From assembly GCA_016887505.1 (NCBI GenBank), contig CP069393.1, forward strand, positions 682,001 through 746,000: DNA of 64,000 bases, read 5' to 3'. The number at the start of each line of letters is the position of its first letter. The stretch's first letter is position 1. The notes below the pieces were generated by a model that had not been told where the DNA came from, did not search any database, and saw only the letters and a program-made list of their open reading frames with translations. Both the position numbers and the translations under genes were made by a program. Positions 7,219 to 16,123 of this stretch are shown here, piece after piece. Origin of the DNA: Clostridia bacterium (GTDB lineage: Bacteria > Bacillota > TC1 > UBA5767).

Positions 7219-8391
7219 ATGAAACGCAGATATAAAATTGGTTTAACGGTCGTTATCCTTGTATTAATCGCAGCGGTATTTTGGGTAGTGACTGGTGATA
7301 AGCCACAAAGTATTACTAGTAAGGTTGTTGCGCAAGAGCCACTACGACAAATATTTAGTGCTTCAGGGAAAATTGTTCCTCACAAAACTATCGATATTCA
7401 ATCGCAAATATCTGGAATTATAAAAAGCATACCTGTAAGCGAGGGACAACTAATTGAAGAAGGCGATATTTTGGTTGAATTGGATAATACGGATGCCTTA
7501 AATGCATTGGAAGCGGCAGAACTTCGAGTTGAAATTGCACAAAGCTCACTAAAAGAGTTAGAAACATCAAGCTTATCTATGGCTGGAGAAACATTAAATC
7601 AAGCAAAAATTGCATTAAACAGTCAAGAAGAATTAGTTGCAGATTATGAATATCTCTATTCGAATGGTGCTTTGGACCAAAATACCTTGGAAAATGCCAT
7701 AGCAAGATACAAAGCACTCTCATCTCAATACAATAGTGCATTAGCCAATTACAGATCTTTTCAAGGTGGCGGTGCTCTAAATAAATCTGCAAAACTACAG
7801 ATAGAACAAGCGAAAAAAGATTTACTTTCTGCTACTACAACTTTAGATAAATATTGTCTAGTTAGCCCTACAAGTGGACTTCTAACAAATATTGTCAAAG
7901 AAGAAGGCGAAGTGGTACAGGCTGGTACAACCATCCTAACTATTGCTGATGAACCCAACTCCTACGTATTATTAAAAGTAGATGAAAAGAGCATAGGAAA
8001 GATTGAGCTTGGTCAAACTGCCTCCGTTTGGCCAGAAGGAAACCCCAATAAACTTGTTCCTGCTGTAGTTGATAATATCGGTTCTAAGGTGGACGATGAT
8101 ACTGGAACGGTTGATGTTAGGCTTAAACTAGATCAATCAGATAATGCTTTCATCCAAGATCTAACAGTAAGAGCAGAAATTTTAGTAAAAAGTTTAGAAG
8201 AAGCAATTATTTTGCCTGCTGAATTTCTATATGACGATAATCCTAGTAGTGTACTGGTAGTAGAGGGGGACCAAACTGTTGTTCGTACAATTCGTATCGA
8301 ACAGGTTGATTTAACCAACTATTTGGTCTTAGAAGGATTAGAATTGGGTGACGAAATTGTATTGCCCAATGAAAGCAATCGACTTAATTAG
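7219..8391 (+). CDS. MacA/HlyD-type efflux adaptor (membrane fusion protein)
   Basis: About 390 residues. An N-terminal membrane anchor (IGLTVVILVLIAAVFWVV) is followed by the first half of a lipoyl/barrel-sandwich domain (SGIIKSIPVSEGQLIEEGDILVEL as a region), a long coiled-coil hairpin at about 85-210, the second lipoyl half (SPTSGLLTNIVKEEGEVV) and a beta-barrel with C-terminal region. Such adaptors connect an ABC permease to the outside of the membrane. ATG at 7219 is used because GGGAGG at 7209-7214 precedes it; an in-frame ATG at 7207 runs into that site. It is first in a three-gene operon with permease and ATPase. Confidence 0.88.
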   Translation: MKRRYKIGLTVVILVLIAAVFWVVTGDKPQSITSKVVAQEPLRQIFSASGKIVPHKTIDIQSQISGIIKSIPVSEGQLIEEGDILVELDNTDALNALEAAELRVEIAQSSLKELETSSLSMAGETLNQAKIALNSQEELVADYEYLYSNGALDQNTLENAIARYKALSSQYNSALANYRSFQGGGALNKSAKLQIEQAKKDLLSATTTLDKYCLVSPTSGLLTNIVKEEGEVVQAGTTILTIADEPNSYVLLKVDEKSIGKIELGQTASVWPEGNPNKLVPAVVDNIGSKVDDDTGTVDVRLKLDQSDNAFIQDLTVRAEILVKSLEEAIILPAEFLYDDNPSSVLVVEGDQTVVRTIRIEQVDLTNYLVLEGLELGDEIVLPNESNRLN

Positions 8392-8406
8392 TGAGAGGAG
8401 CGTTAT

Positions 8407-9627
8407 ATGCGTTTCGAATTAAAAATGGCAACACGATTTTTACAAGCCAGTAAAGGACAGACTGTGTTCATATTGATGGGCATCGCAATCGGCGTTTCAG
8501 TGCAAATATTTCTTGGTACCTTAATTACAGGTCTTCAAGAAAATTTGATTGACGCTACGGTGGGAAACTCACCACATATTACTATTACAAATGAGAGTAG
8601 CCAACAATCTGAGTATGATTTATTGGATCGGAATGATAATGATTACCGCTCAGAGATTAGTTTTGAAAAGACTGACGAAAACCTTTTTGAATGGGAACGA
8701 ATAGTCGATTACTTAGATAAGAAAGACAAATTGAGTGCTGTATCTCCAGTGCTAAATGCAAATGGTTCAATAATTAAAGGGAATTTACGATCACCATTAG
8801 TTGTTCGAGGAATTAAAAGTGAACGGGCAAATATGATTTATGACTTTGAATCGAGCATGAAGCAGGGAGACTATAGCCTAGAATCCAACAAAGCTCTTAT
8901 TGGTGATGGCTTAGCAGAAAAATATGCTCTTTCTACTGGAGATAGTTTTACCCTTACTGTTGCAAATGGCAGAAATGAGAATTTCATTGTTGAAGGCATT
9001 TTCAGTTTGGGTCAAAAAGCAATCGATGAATCTTGGATGTTTGTGGATTTGGCTAGAGCTCAAAAGCTTGTAGATGATACTGGCTATATTAGTTCCATTG
9101 AAATTCAAGTTTTCGACGTTTTTGAAGCAGATACCATTGCCTCAGAACTCGATCAGCAAATGATTGATGTAGAATTGTCTAATTGGAAAGTGGAGAATAA
9201 AAGCCTGCTTAGCGCCTTGCAAAGCCAAAGCAGCTCATCTTATACCATACAATTCTTTGTCTTACTCGCTATAACCCTAGGAATAGCGAGTGTGCTTTCC
9301 GTCAGCGTGGTTCAAAAGCAACGGCAAATAGGTATCCTTAAGGCTATGGGAGCATCCGCTAAAAGTGCTCGGAATATATTTATATTGCAAGGTCTAATCC
9401 TAGGCCTAATAGGTTCTGCTCTAGGAGCTTTGATGGGTTATCTTCTTATACAAGGATTTCTCTATGGGACAGCTTTTGCAACTGGTGAACCGCTATTTCC
9501 GCTCACTATTCGTTTTGGCCAGACCATGATCATTCTAAGTATTACTACCATAGCCAGCTTGATTTCGGCCATTATTCCTGCAAATAAATCGTCCAGGCTT
9601 GATCCTGTTGATGTTATGAAAGGTTAG
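8407..9627 (+). CDS. MacB/FtsX-family ABC transporter permease
   Basis: 406 residues. One N-terminal membrane segment (VFILMGIAIGVSVQIFLG) is followed by a large extracytoplasmic MacB-PCD-like domain (about 45-270), then three C-terminal membrane segments of the FtsX type, ending with RLDPVDVMKG, a characteristic last motif of this family. VVQKQRQIGILKAMGAS is the conserved cytoplasmic coupling loop. GAGAGGAG precedes the ATG. It presumably works with the adaptor upstream and the ATPase downstream to export a lipid, peptide or drug; the substrate cannot be told. Confidence 0.88.
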   Translation: MRFELKMATRFLQASKGQTVFILMGIAIGVSVQIFLGTLITGLQENLIDATVGNSPHITITNESSQQSEYDLLDRNDNDYRSEISFEKTDENLFEWERIVDYLDKKDKLSAVSPVLNANGSIIKGNLRSPLVVRGIKSERANMIYDFESSMKQGDYSLESNKALIGDGLAEKYALSTGDSFTLTVANGRNENFIVEGIFSLGQKAIDESWMFVDLARAQKLVDDTGYISSIEIQVFDVFEADTIASELDQQMIDVELSNWKVENKSLLSALQSQSSSSYTIQFFVLLAITLGIASVLSVSVVQKQRQIGILKAMGASAKSARNIFILQGLILGLIGSALGALMGYLLIQGFLYGTAFATGEPLFPLTIRFGQTMIILSITTIASLISAIIPANKSSRLDPVDVMKG

Positions 9628-9629
9628 TT

Positions 9630-10385
9630 ATGTCTGAATGTTTACTAAAAACTTGTGGTATAAAAAAAATATATGGTTCTTTAATTAAGACAGAAGTATT
9701 AAAAGGAATAGATTTTTCACTTGAAACAGGAGAATTTGCCAGTCTGATAGGTTATTCTGGCAGCGGGAAAACGACTTTCCTTAATATTTTGGGTGCATTG
9801 GATAAGCCTACTGAAGGAGAGGTCTTTTTCAAAAAACAGTCTTTAGCCACGATGGATGAAAAAGAATTGGCTTATTTTCGAAACTCTAATATAGGTTTTG
9901 TTTTTCAATTTCACCATCTTCTTCCCGATTTCTCTGTTCTTGAAAATGTTCTTATACCGACTTGGATTAGAAGTGGGGTAGCAGATAATACCAAAAAAGA
10001 ACGGGCCATAGAGTTGTTGGAGCAAGTGGGCTTGAAAGATAGGATTAACAACAATGCCAACGATATTTCAGGCGGCCAGCAGCAAAGAGTCGCTATTGCA
10101 CGTGCCCTCATTAACAACCCATCCTTGATTTTGGCAGACGAACCTACTGGAAATCTGGATACTGAGGCAACGGAACAAATTTATGAATTATTACGTAGTC
10201 TCAATGAAGAATTGAATACTACATTCTTAATCGTGACTCATAATGAGCATATCGCTGAAAAATCGGACCGCGTAATTGAAATCAGTGATGGTTTGATCAC
10301 CAGAGATTATCAGACATCCGGTAAGACAAAAGCAGAGGTATGGGAGGAACTTGGTTCTTGTTCCTGCAAGTCATCAAAAGAATAG
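9630..10385 (+). CDS. ABC transporter ATP-binding protein (MacB/LolD type)
   Basis: 251 residues with all nucleotide-binding motifs: Walker [11 protein letters not shown]-loop [16 protein letters not shown], signature [15 protein letters not shown], Walker [13 protein letters not shown] and H-loop VTHN. It belongs to the MacB/LolD/FtsE-like group that pairs with FtsX-type permeases. It starts 2 nt after the permease stop. The short C-terminal tail contains CSC followed by a charged end, which is not part of the core fold and could bind metal or be incidental. Confidence 0.92.
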   Translation: MSECLLKTCGIKKIYGSLIKTEVLKGIDFSLETGEFASLIGYSGSGKTTFLNILGALDKPTEGEVFFKKQSLATMDEKELAYFRNSNIGFVFQFHHLLPDFSVLENVLIPTWIRSGVADNTKKERAIELLEQVGLKDRINNNANDISGGQQQRVAIARALINNPSLILADEPTGNLDTEATEQIYELLRSLNEELNTTFLIVTHNEHIAEKSDRVIEISDGLITRDYQTSGKTKAEVWEELGSCSCKSSKE

Positions 10386-10503
10386 AGCCCGTATATGCCC
10401 TTTAAAAGCTTTTAATGGCACAAGGCATACAAAGAGTTGGGGAGGTAACGTTTAAAGCTTAAAACCGGCTTTATGGCTCTTTTATGGGCTAAATAGGATT
10501 AGA
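10386..10503. other. Non-coding gap between convergent ABC and lrgB genes
   Basis: 118 bp without a usable reading frame. It holds a perfect 14-bp palindrome TTAAAAGCTTTTAA (10402-10415), enclosed by a bulged inverted repeat GTATATGCC / GGCATAC, and a related AT-rich palindrome TTTAAAGCTTAAAA near 10451-10464. I see no clear U-tract terminator. Confidence 0.4.
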
Positions 10504-11214
10504 TTAAATCAAATAGAGCAGATATGCGACGAGTGGTAAGTAAAATACCGATACCAAGCCGGCTATTGCTAACGCTAATCCAGAAATTGCACCTTCTGTT
10601 TCTCCAATTTCCAAAGCTTTTGATGTCCCTAAAACGTGTGAACTGGTTCCAATCGCGACACCTTTCGCAATTGGATTTTCAATACCACCCAACCTTAGTA
10701 TGGTCTTAGCAAGTACAGTCCCAGATATACCACTTACCAATATAGATAAAACCGTAATGGGTACAATTGCACCCATAGAAGTAGAAACTTCAATCCCCAT
10801 GGGGGTGGTTATGCATTTGGGTAATAGTGATACTATGGTTCTAAGGTCATACTTTAAAAGAAAAGTTAAGCCTACAAGGCTAATACTCGATACCAACACG
10901 CCACTCATAATACCTACAAGGATAGGTATTTTATTTTGCAAAAGATGAGGGAGGCGCCGATGAAGAGGAAGGGCCAATATTACTACCGAGGGTTTTAAAA
11001 AGAAGTTTATGGAGTCGGTTGCTGGCTTATAGAATGTATAGTCTATCCTAAATAGCAACATAATTAGTACAATTATAACGATGCTGAATATGTTAGGGGT
11101 CAAGATATCAATTTTATATCGGTTATAGAGTTTTTGACCAGTGATGTAAACTGCTATGGTAACCAAAATCCCAGCTAGAGCAATTAGGGCGGTAATGATA
11201 TTGCTAGTGATCAT
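10504..11214 (-). CDS. lrgB: LrgB-family membrane protein
   Basis: About 236 residues with many membrane segments and the family motifs PLHRRLPHL, TTPMGIEVSTSMG and GTSSHVLGTSKALE. LrgB with LrgA was first described as controlling murein hydrolase activity; later work in several Firmicutes and plants links the family to transport of pyruvate or glycolate. The ATG at 11214 is used: GAGGTG lies about 6 nt upstream, and the longer frame starts without a site. It overlaps lrgA by 11 nt, so the two are co-translated. No lytSR regulator pair is visible nearby. Confidence 0.9.
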   Translation of the reverse strand: MITSNIITALIALAGILVTIAVYITGQKLYNRYKIDILTPNIFSIVIIVLIMLLFRIDYTFYKPATDSINFFLKPSVVILALPLHRRLPHLLQNKIPILVGIMSGVLVSSISLVGLTFLLKYDLRTIVSLLPKCITTPMGIEVSTSMGAIVPITVLSILVSGISGTVLAKTILRLGGIENPIAKGVAIGTSSHVLGTSKALEIGETEGAISGLALAIAGLVSVFYLPLVAYLLYLI

Positions 11215-11566
11215 CTTTATCACCTCGCATATCAATAAGTTTCTGCGTTGTTTTACCAGTTACCAGCATAACCAGAGCCATACTAAGGACCAGAATCAGA
11301 GTCATGCTTACCCAAATATCCTTAACAAGATCAGTATATGCTAGGATAGCTACACCGGAAGGAACAAAGAAAAAAGGGAGAACCTTCAGAAAAAGGTCAC
11401 CAGCGGCTCTGATATTTTCTTCCTTAATGATTTTACTCTCAAGCAAAAACAAAAGTAATAGCATACCCAATATTGAGCCAGGTATGATTAGATTAAAGGT
11501 ATTGGAAATCCATTCACCAATTTGCCATATAATCAGGATAAGTGCGAATTGTAAAGTAATTTTCAT
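11204..11566 (-). CDS. lrgA: LrgA/CidA-family holin-like membrane protein
   Basis: 120 residues, four membrane segments, with the family segments GEWISNTFNLIIPGSILGMLLL and FFVPSGVAIL. It is the small partner of LrgB in the CidA/LrgA family, proposed holin-like or metabolite-transport subunit. The start is ATG at 11566 (KITLQFALILIIWQ); the upstream ribosome site (AAAGGT) is weak compared with other genes here. It is first in a two-gene operon. Confidence 0.9.
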   Translation of the reverse strand: MKITLQFALILIIWQIGEWISNTFNLIIPGSILGMLLLLFLLESKIIKEENIRAAGDLFLKVLPFFFVPSGVAILAYTDLVKDIWVSMTLILVLSMALVMLVTGKTTQKLIDMRGDKDDH

Positions 11567-11640
11567 ATCGAGATAAACCTTTCATAAGAACTTACAAAAG
11601 TTTACCATAGAGAGGTTTTGTTGAACATCCCTAATTAAAA

Positions 11641-11692
11641 TTATAATTAAGTCCGATAATATATATTATGTAAACTTTTAATTGTAAAAAAG
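11641..11692 (-). promoter_or_regulatory. Likely promoter zone of lrgAB
   Basis: Very AT-rich stretch whose minus strand contains TTTACA/TTACAA, then TATATATTAT about 16-18 nt later. The exact -35/-10 pair is ambiguous. A partially symmetrical sequence CTTAATTATAATTTTAATTAG follows and might be an operator. Confidence 0.35.
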
Positions 11693-11713
11693 ATGCATGC
11701 CGTATTGGCATGC
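11686..11713 (-). terminator. Terminator of the 31-codon gene
   Basis: The minus strand has a 7-bp stem GCATGCC / GGCATGC with loop AATAC, followed by ATCTTTTTT. It closes the short transcript starting near 11890 and insulates lrgAB. Confidence 0.75.
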
Positions 11714-11763
11714 CTTTGAAAGCCACTGTACACTCTATCGCGTGCGTGTCTTTGATTGTTTTT

Positions 11764-11859
11764 TTACTTGTTGCGTTTTCCCATTCTTAAAAGTGGGTTT
11801 ACAACAACATTGGCGCAACAAAGTGCTACCATAATACTAATTCCAACTCCTGCTTCCAT
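11764..11859 (-). CDS. Putative 31-residue hydrophobic micropeptide, unknown function
   Basis: I do not recognise this gene. It encodes 31 residues: M-E-A-G start, a hydrophobic stretch at about 4-24 (VGISIMVALCCANVVV) with two adjacent cysteines (C14, C15), and a basic tail ending GKRNK. That is the layout of a single-span small membrane protein with the C-terminus in the cytoplasm. Support for expression: AAGGGAG lies 9 nt before the ATG, a -10 element TATACT lies about 38 nt upstream, and a good terminator follows. It could be a small transporter subunit, a toxin-like peptide or a regulator; nothing in the sequence decides between them. Confidence 0.55.
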   Translation of the reverse strand: MEAGVGISIMVALCCANVVVNPLLRMGKRNK

Positions 11860-11890
11860 AATTAATTACTCCCTTCTATTTCAAACGTAC

Positions 11891-11934
11891 TTGCTTAGTA
11901 TACATACATATAGCTACTAAGCAAAGTTTTTTTT
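11891..11934. promoter_or_regulatory. Inverted repeat enclosing the promoter of the 31-codon gene
   Basis: Perfect 10-bp arms TTGCTTAGTA (11891-11900) and TACTAAGCAA (11915-11924) are separated by 14 bp. On the minus strand the arms overlap TATACT at 11897-11902 and a weak -35 at 11920-11925 (17-nt spacing), the layout of an operator covering a promoter. On the plus strand the same repeat is followed after 2 nt by eight T, so it could also act as a terminator, although no plus-strand gene precedes it. Confidence 0.5.
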
Positions 11935-11977
11935 ATGATTTTTTTCAATTTAACCGTACTCTTGCTACTATAAGTTA

Positions 11978-12003
11978 AAAAGTGCTCTTTTTAGAGCACT
12001 TTT
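11978..12003 (-). terminator. Terminator of the iscR-iscS-mnmA operon
   Basis: 11-bp stem AAAAGTGCTCT / AGAGCACTTTT with a 4-nt loop; on the minus strand it continues into five T. It starts 3 nt after the mnmA stop codon. Confidence 0.88.
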
Positions 12004-12005
12004 AT

Positions 12006-13064
12006 CTATTCAATTATTCCCCCACCCAATAATACATCATCATGATAAAATACAGCGGATTGACCTGGTGTAATAGCAGAAGCCATTGAATGGAGCTGCA
12101 CCTTGTAGCGTCCTTCTTCTAAATATTGGATTGTACATGGTACCGCATTACTACGGTAGCGCACCTTAACCGTGGCCTCAATTGCCTCTTTGGGGGTATC
12201 AATAGCGCTAAAAACGGTATTTTTGATGTGAAATGAATCTGTTAAAAGATCCTCTTTAAACCCTACCGTAATCGTATTGTCATCACAATTTAGGCTAGTA
12301 ACATAGGCTGGCACACCTAGAGCTATGCCAAGGCCCTTTCTTTGGCCTACAGTATAATATGGTAATCCGTTGTGCTCTCCAATAATATTTCCTTTTGTAT
12401 CGATGAAAGAACCTTTATCAATGGTATGGTCTGTTCTGCTCCCAACAAAAGAACGATAGTCATCATCCGGAATAAAACAAATTTCCTGACTCTCCCCCTT
12501 CGCTTCTACATCAAACCCTAATTTTTCTGCAATGACTCTTACATCATCTTTATGGTAATCTCCTAGAGGAAATAGACAATACTCCAATTGTTCTCTGCTT
12601 AGTTGATACATGAAGTAGGATTGATCTTTTTTAGTATCTTTTCCCTTCACCAATACCGTTCTATCATACTCGGCTCTGTATTCTAAATTAACATAATGAC
12701 CGGTTACGATTTTGTCATAGCCATTCTTTTTAGCAAAAGAAATCAATTCTCCAAACTTCAAAAATTTATTACAATTTACGCAAGGATTCGGTGTCCTGCC
12801 ATGTAGGTATTCATCAATAAATGGCTCTATGACTTCTTTTTTAAAAATATCTCTTAAGTCTAACAGGTGAAAAGGAATATTTAGGAGTTCACAAACCCTC
12901 TGCGCATCCTGTCTTGAAGAATCATAGGCACTGCTAGCCTCTAGGTCTTCAGGCAAGAGACGCATCATAACGCCTCCTACATCATAGCCTTGTTGTTTGA
13001 GCAAGTAGGCTACTGATGAGCTGTCAATTCCACCGCTCATGGCAACCAATATTTTTTCTTTCAT
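12006..13064 (-). CDS. mnmA: tRNA-specific 2-thiouridylase
   Basis: 352 residues. MnmA activates U34 of tRNA-Lys, -Glu and -Gln with ATP and inserts sulfur to give s2U34. N-terminal PP-loop MSGGIDSS; catalytic cysteines in NPCVNCNKFLKFG and EICFIPDDDY. The C-terminal beta-barrel follows and ends LLGGGIIE. The ATG at 13064 is chosen because GGAG (inside the iscS end) lies 10 nt upstream; a TTG three codons earlier would sit almost on that site. It directly follows iscS, its likely sulfur donor. Confidence 0.95.
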   Translation of the reverse strand: MKEKILVAMSGGIDSSSVAYLLKQQGYDVGGVMMRLLPEDLEASSAYDSSRQDAQRVCELLNIPFHLLDLRDIFKKEVIEPFIDEYLHGRTPNPCVNCNKFLKFGELISFAKKNGYDKIVTGHYVNLEYRAEYDRTVLVKGKDTKKDQSYFMYQLSREQLEYCLFPLGDYHKDDVRVIAEKLGFDVEAKGESQEICFIPDDDYRSFVGSRTDHTIDKGSFIDTKGNIIGEHNGLPYYTVGQRKGLGIALGVPAYVTSLNCDDNTITVGFKEDLLTDSFHIKNTVFSAIDTPKEAIEATVKVRYRSNAVPCTIQYLEEGRYKVQLHSMASAITPGQSAVFYHDDVLLGGGIIE

Positions 13065-13069
13065 AATAA

Positions 13070-14251
13070 TCAAACTCCACTTCTTCTAGCCAAGGGAGAC
13101 ATTTTTCGCAATCTTTCTACAATAATTGGAATCTCTTTGACCAAATAATGTACTTCTTCTTCTGTGTTATACCGGCCGACCGTAAAGCGGATAGAACTTT
13201 GAGCTTCAATGGGGGGTAATCCCATCGCAGTCAGCACATGTGAGGGCTCGCTTGATCCAGTAGTACAAGCTGAACCACTTGAGCATGCAATGCCTTTCAA
13301 GTTTAAAGACATCAAAAGAGACTCACCTTCTACAAATTTAAATGTTACGTTTACATGCCCCGGAATCTTACAAGCTTCGTTTCCATTAAAATAAATATCT
13401 GGAATGGATTCCTTTAGTCCCTTTTCTAAAAGATTTGCAAGTCTTTGCTTTTCGAGATTCTCATTTTCAAAGTCTTCTAAAATCAGTTGACAAGCTCTTG
13501 AAAAACCAACAATTCCTAACATATTCTCCGTTCCAGGACGTAGTCCATATTCTTGGTGTCCGCCTTGAATATAGGGATGCATAGGAATTCCCTGCTTTAC
13601 ATACATGGCTCCAATGCCTTTGGGGCCATAAATCTTATGTCCAGATATAGTCAAAAGATCAACATCCAGCTCTTTTACATCAATCCGAATTTTTCCTAAA
13701 GCTTGCACCGCATCGGTATGAAAGATAGCGCCTACAGTATGTGCATACGCTGCCATTTCTTTAATATTTTGTATGGTTCCCACCTCATTGTTCGCATACA
13801 TAATGCTAACAAGAGCTGTGCTATTATTGACAGCAGCCTTAAACTGATCCAATGAAATACTTCCCTTTGAGTCCACAGGAAGATACTCTACATCATATCC
13901 TTGGCGTTCCAAATACTGAAAGGTATTTAAAACAGCCGGATGCTCAATTACACTCGTTACTAGATGTCTTTTTGAACCATCCATAGCCAATATGGAGCCC
14001 ATTATGGCAAGATTATCCGCTTCTGTCCCTGACCCAGTAAAGAATAACTCTCCCTGATTGTCAATATCGCCAGGTACTGCATTGATCGTCCTGGCAACTT
14101 GTGCTCTTGCCTTTAGCAATTCCTTTCGGGCAGTTCTTCCCTCCTGATAAGGACTAGAAGGATTCCCATACGTCTTATTCATATATGCTATTAGTGTTTC
14201 TTTTACTTCAGGTGCCAATTGTGTAGTTGCGCTATTATCGAAATATATCAT
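13070..14251 (-). CDS. iscS: Cysteine desulfurase (IscS/NifS family)
   Basis: 393 residues, PLP enzyme that takes sulfur from cysteine for Fe-S clusters and tRNA thiolation. The PLP lysine is K206 (SGHKIYGPKG); the persulfide cysteine is C329 in a flexible loop (SSGSACTTGS). The N-terminal YFDNSATT is the family hallmark. It lies between an Rrf2-type regulator and mnmA, so it serves at least tRNA 2-thiolation; no iscU scaffold gene follows here. RBS GGAGG is present ahead of the ATG. Confidence 0.94.
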   Translation of the reverse strand: MIYFDNSATTQLAPEVKETLIAYMNKTYGNPSSPYQEGRTARKELLKARAQVARTINAVPGDIDNQGELFFTGSGTEADNLAIMGSILAMDGSKRHLVTSVIEHPAVLNTFQYLERQGYDVEYLPVDSKGSISLDQFKAAVNNSTALVSIMYANNEVGTIQNIKEMAAYAHTVGAIFHTDAVQALGKIRIDVKELDVDLLTISGHKIYGPKGIGAMYVKQGIPMHPYIQGGHQEYGLRPGTENMLGIVGFSRACQLILEDFENENLEKQRLANLLEKGLKESIPDIYFNGNEACKIPGHVNVTFKFVEGESLLMSLNLKGIACSSGSACTTGSSEPSHVLTAMGLPPIEAQSSIRFTVGRYNTEEEVHYLVKEIPIIVERLRKMSPLARRSGV

Positions 14252-14262
14252 TGCTGCCTCCG

Positions 14263-14694
14263 TTACAACAAGTCGCTATCTTTGTATTTTGCCTCGACAA
14301 TGAGGTCTTCCAAAGTATATGCATCTAAGGTTCTTTGTACTGAACGGTTTATTCTTTTCCAAAGTATTTTCGTGGGACAAATTTCAGCACGATTACATGG
14401 TTCTGATTCATTTGCAAGACATGTAACAACAGATAGGTCGCCTTCTAGGGCCTCGAGTATATCTTTAACTTTGATATCCTTAGGTTCCCGGTCTAAATAA
14501 TACCCGCCCTGAATACCACGCTTACTCATGACCAATCCGCTCTTTTTGAGTTTTGAAAAAATCTGTTCTAAATATAGTTCAGATATTTCTTGTCTAGCAG
14601 CAATTTTTTTTAGTGAAACTGGCTTAACTTGACTAAAAATTGCCAAATCAACCATTGCTCGTAAACCGTATGTACCCTTTGTAGATATTCTCAC
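14263..14694 (-). CDS. Rrf2-family regulator, IscR-like with three cysteines
   Basis: 143 residues. A winged helix-turn-helix spans about 1-65 (STKGTYGLRAMVDLA...RGIQGGYYL). C92, C100 and C106 match the position and number of the [2Fe-2S] ligands of IscR, so it can probably sense Fe-S status and control the operon it heads. CymR-type Rrf2 regulators lack these cysteines. The start is a GTG with GGAGGG about 8 nt upstream. iscS follows after 11 nt and mnmA next. Confidence 0.88.
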   Translation of the reverse strand: MRISTKGTYGLRAMVDLAIFSQVKPVSLKKIAARQEISELYLEQIFSKLKKSGLVMSKRGIQGGYYLDREPKDIKVKDILEALEGDLSVVTCLANESEPCNRAEICPTKILWKRINRSVQRTLDAYTLEDLIVEAKYKDSDLL

Positions 14695-14745
14695 AAATCA
14701 GCCCTCCACGTTAAAATTCGAAACACACTAACGTTTACATTTTTA

Positions 14746-14774
14746 ATCCTAGCACCATAGTAGACTTTAGTCAA
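14746..14774 (-). promoter_or_regulatory. Promoter of the iscR-like–iscS–mnmA operon
   Basis: Minus strand TTGACT at 14769-14774, a 17-nt spacer, TAGGAT at 14746-14751. The leader to the GTG start is about 45 nt. Confidence 0.7.
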
Positions 14775-14836
14775 TGTACTTAAGTTATTTTCATACTATT
14801 TCTCTATGTTTTCTCCAGCCCTTGTTATATAAGGGT

Positions 14837-16111
14837 TTATCCATCTTTTCTCTCTTTATAATATTTTTTTCCAATTAATGTATTGGGCATATACTCTTGA
14901 TCTGTCTGATAATTATGTTCTGGTGGATAGATGTAAAGGTTTTCTTCTTGACTGTCTTTTTGAGGCTTAGGGTAATTATTATCTTGCAAATATGGAGGAA
15001 CTTCCCCTATATCTGCACTTTCAATATCTTGTAATGCGTCTTTCAGGGCAACTTTGCAAGCATTGGATTTGGGCACCGTACTTAGATAAATGCAAGCTTC
15101 ACTTAATGGATAGTAGGCTTCCGGTAGTCCTAAATTCTTCAAAGCATAATCAGCAGCAGTCGCAATGCTAAGTGCCTGAGGATCCATCAAACCAATATCT
15201 TCTGCAGCAAATATCATCATACGACGTGTTATATACCGTGGGTCTTCACCAGCCTTAAGCATCCTAAGCATATAGTGTAAAGCAGCATCCGGTTTCGAAG
15301 CACGCATACTCTTAATAAATGCTGAAACAATATCATAATGGTTGTCTCCAGCCTTATCATATGCAATCGCTCTTTTTTGGATCGATTCTTGAGCAACTTC
15401 TAAGGTTATGCGAATTACCCCTTCTGTATTAGGGGTCGTAGTTAAGACAGCCAATTCTAATGCATTCAGCGCCATCCTCGCGTCTCCATTAGGCATGGTT
15501 GTTAGATGATTCATCGCTTCTGGCGTGATTTCAACATCTAATTGTCCATATCCACGTTTTGTGTCGTGAACTGCTCCCATTAGAACCTGCTCTAACTCAT
15601 CTGAAGATAGTGGATTTAATCGATATATAGTTGATCTTGAAAGCAAGGCTCTATTCACTTCGACATAGGGGTTTTCTGTTGTAGCTCCGATTAATACTAC
15701 TAATCCTTCTTCAACGTGAGGTAAAAGAGCATCTTGTTGGCTCTTATTGAATCGATGGATTTCATCAATAAAGAGAATGCTCTTTTTGCTGTACATACCT
15801 AAGTTATCTTTAGCACCAGCTACAACCTCTTTGATATCTTTAACGCCTGAAGTAACTGCATTCAAGACTTGAAAATCAGCCTTGGTCTGTCTGGCAATCA
15901 GTCTTGCTAAGGCCGTTTTCCCCGTTCCTGGCGGTCCATACAGAATAATAGATGTCAACTGATCTGAATCAATGACGCGGCGCAGCATTTTACCTTCTGC
16001 CAATATATGCCTTTGTCCAATGTATTCATTGAAATTTCTAGGACTCATTCGCTTAGCCAGTGGTTCATTCTTCTTAATTTCATTTTTTCTAACTACATCA
16101 AAAATATCCAT
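14837..16111 (-). CDS. rarA: RarA/MgsA-type AAA+ ATPase (replication-associated recombination protein A)
   Basis: About 424 residues, clamp-loader-like AAA+ protein acting at stalled replication forks. Walker A ILYGPPGTGKTALARLIA, Walker B ILFIDEIHRFNKSQQDALLP, sensor 1 IGATTENP, and the MgsA tetramerisation region with DPRYITRRMMIFAAEDIGLMDP. The ATG at 16111 is used because AGAGG lies 5 nt upstream; an in-frame GTG two codons before is part of that site. It follows the terminator of the CsoR-like gene, and its own promoter is not evident. Confidence 0.93.
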   Translation of the reverse strand: MDIFDVVRKNEIKKNEPLAKRMSPRNFNEYIGQRHILAEGKMLRRVIDSDQLTSIILYGPPGTGKTALARLIARQTKADFQVLNAVTSGVKDIKEVVAGAKDNLGMYSKKSILFIDEIHRFNKSQQDALLPHVEEGLVVLIGATTENPYVEVNRALLSRSTIYRLNPLSSDELEQVLMGAVHDTKRGYGQLDVEITPEAMNHLTTMPNGDARMALNALELAVLTTTPNTEGVIRITLEVAQESIQKRAIAYDKAGDNHYDIVSAFIKSMRASKPDAALHYMLRMLKAGEDPRYITRRMMIFAAEDIGLMDPQALSIATAADYALKNLGLPEAYYPLSEACIYLSTVPKSNACKVALKDALQDIESADIGEVPPYLQDNNYPKPQKDSQEENLYIYPPEHNYQTDQEYMPNTLIGKKYYKERKDG

Positions 16112-16123
16112 TGTCACCTCTTG

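Noticed and set aside
10402-10464. AT-rich palindromes between the ABC operon and lrgB considered as a mobile-element trace
   Set aside because: No direct repeats, transposase remnant or second copy in the window; they may simply be hairpins at convergent gene ends.
10524-10948. Two plus-strand open frames inside lrgB
   Set aside because: Both are antisense to the conserved LrgB reading frame and show no protein-like features.
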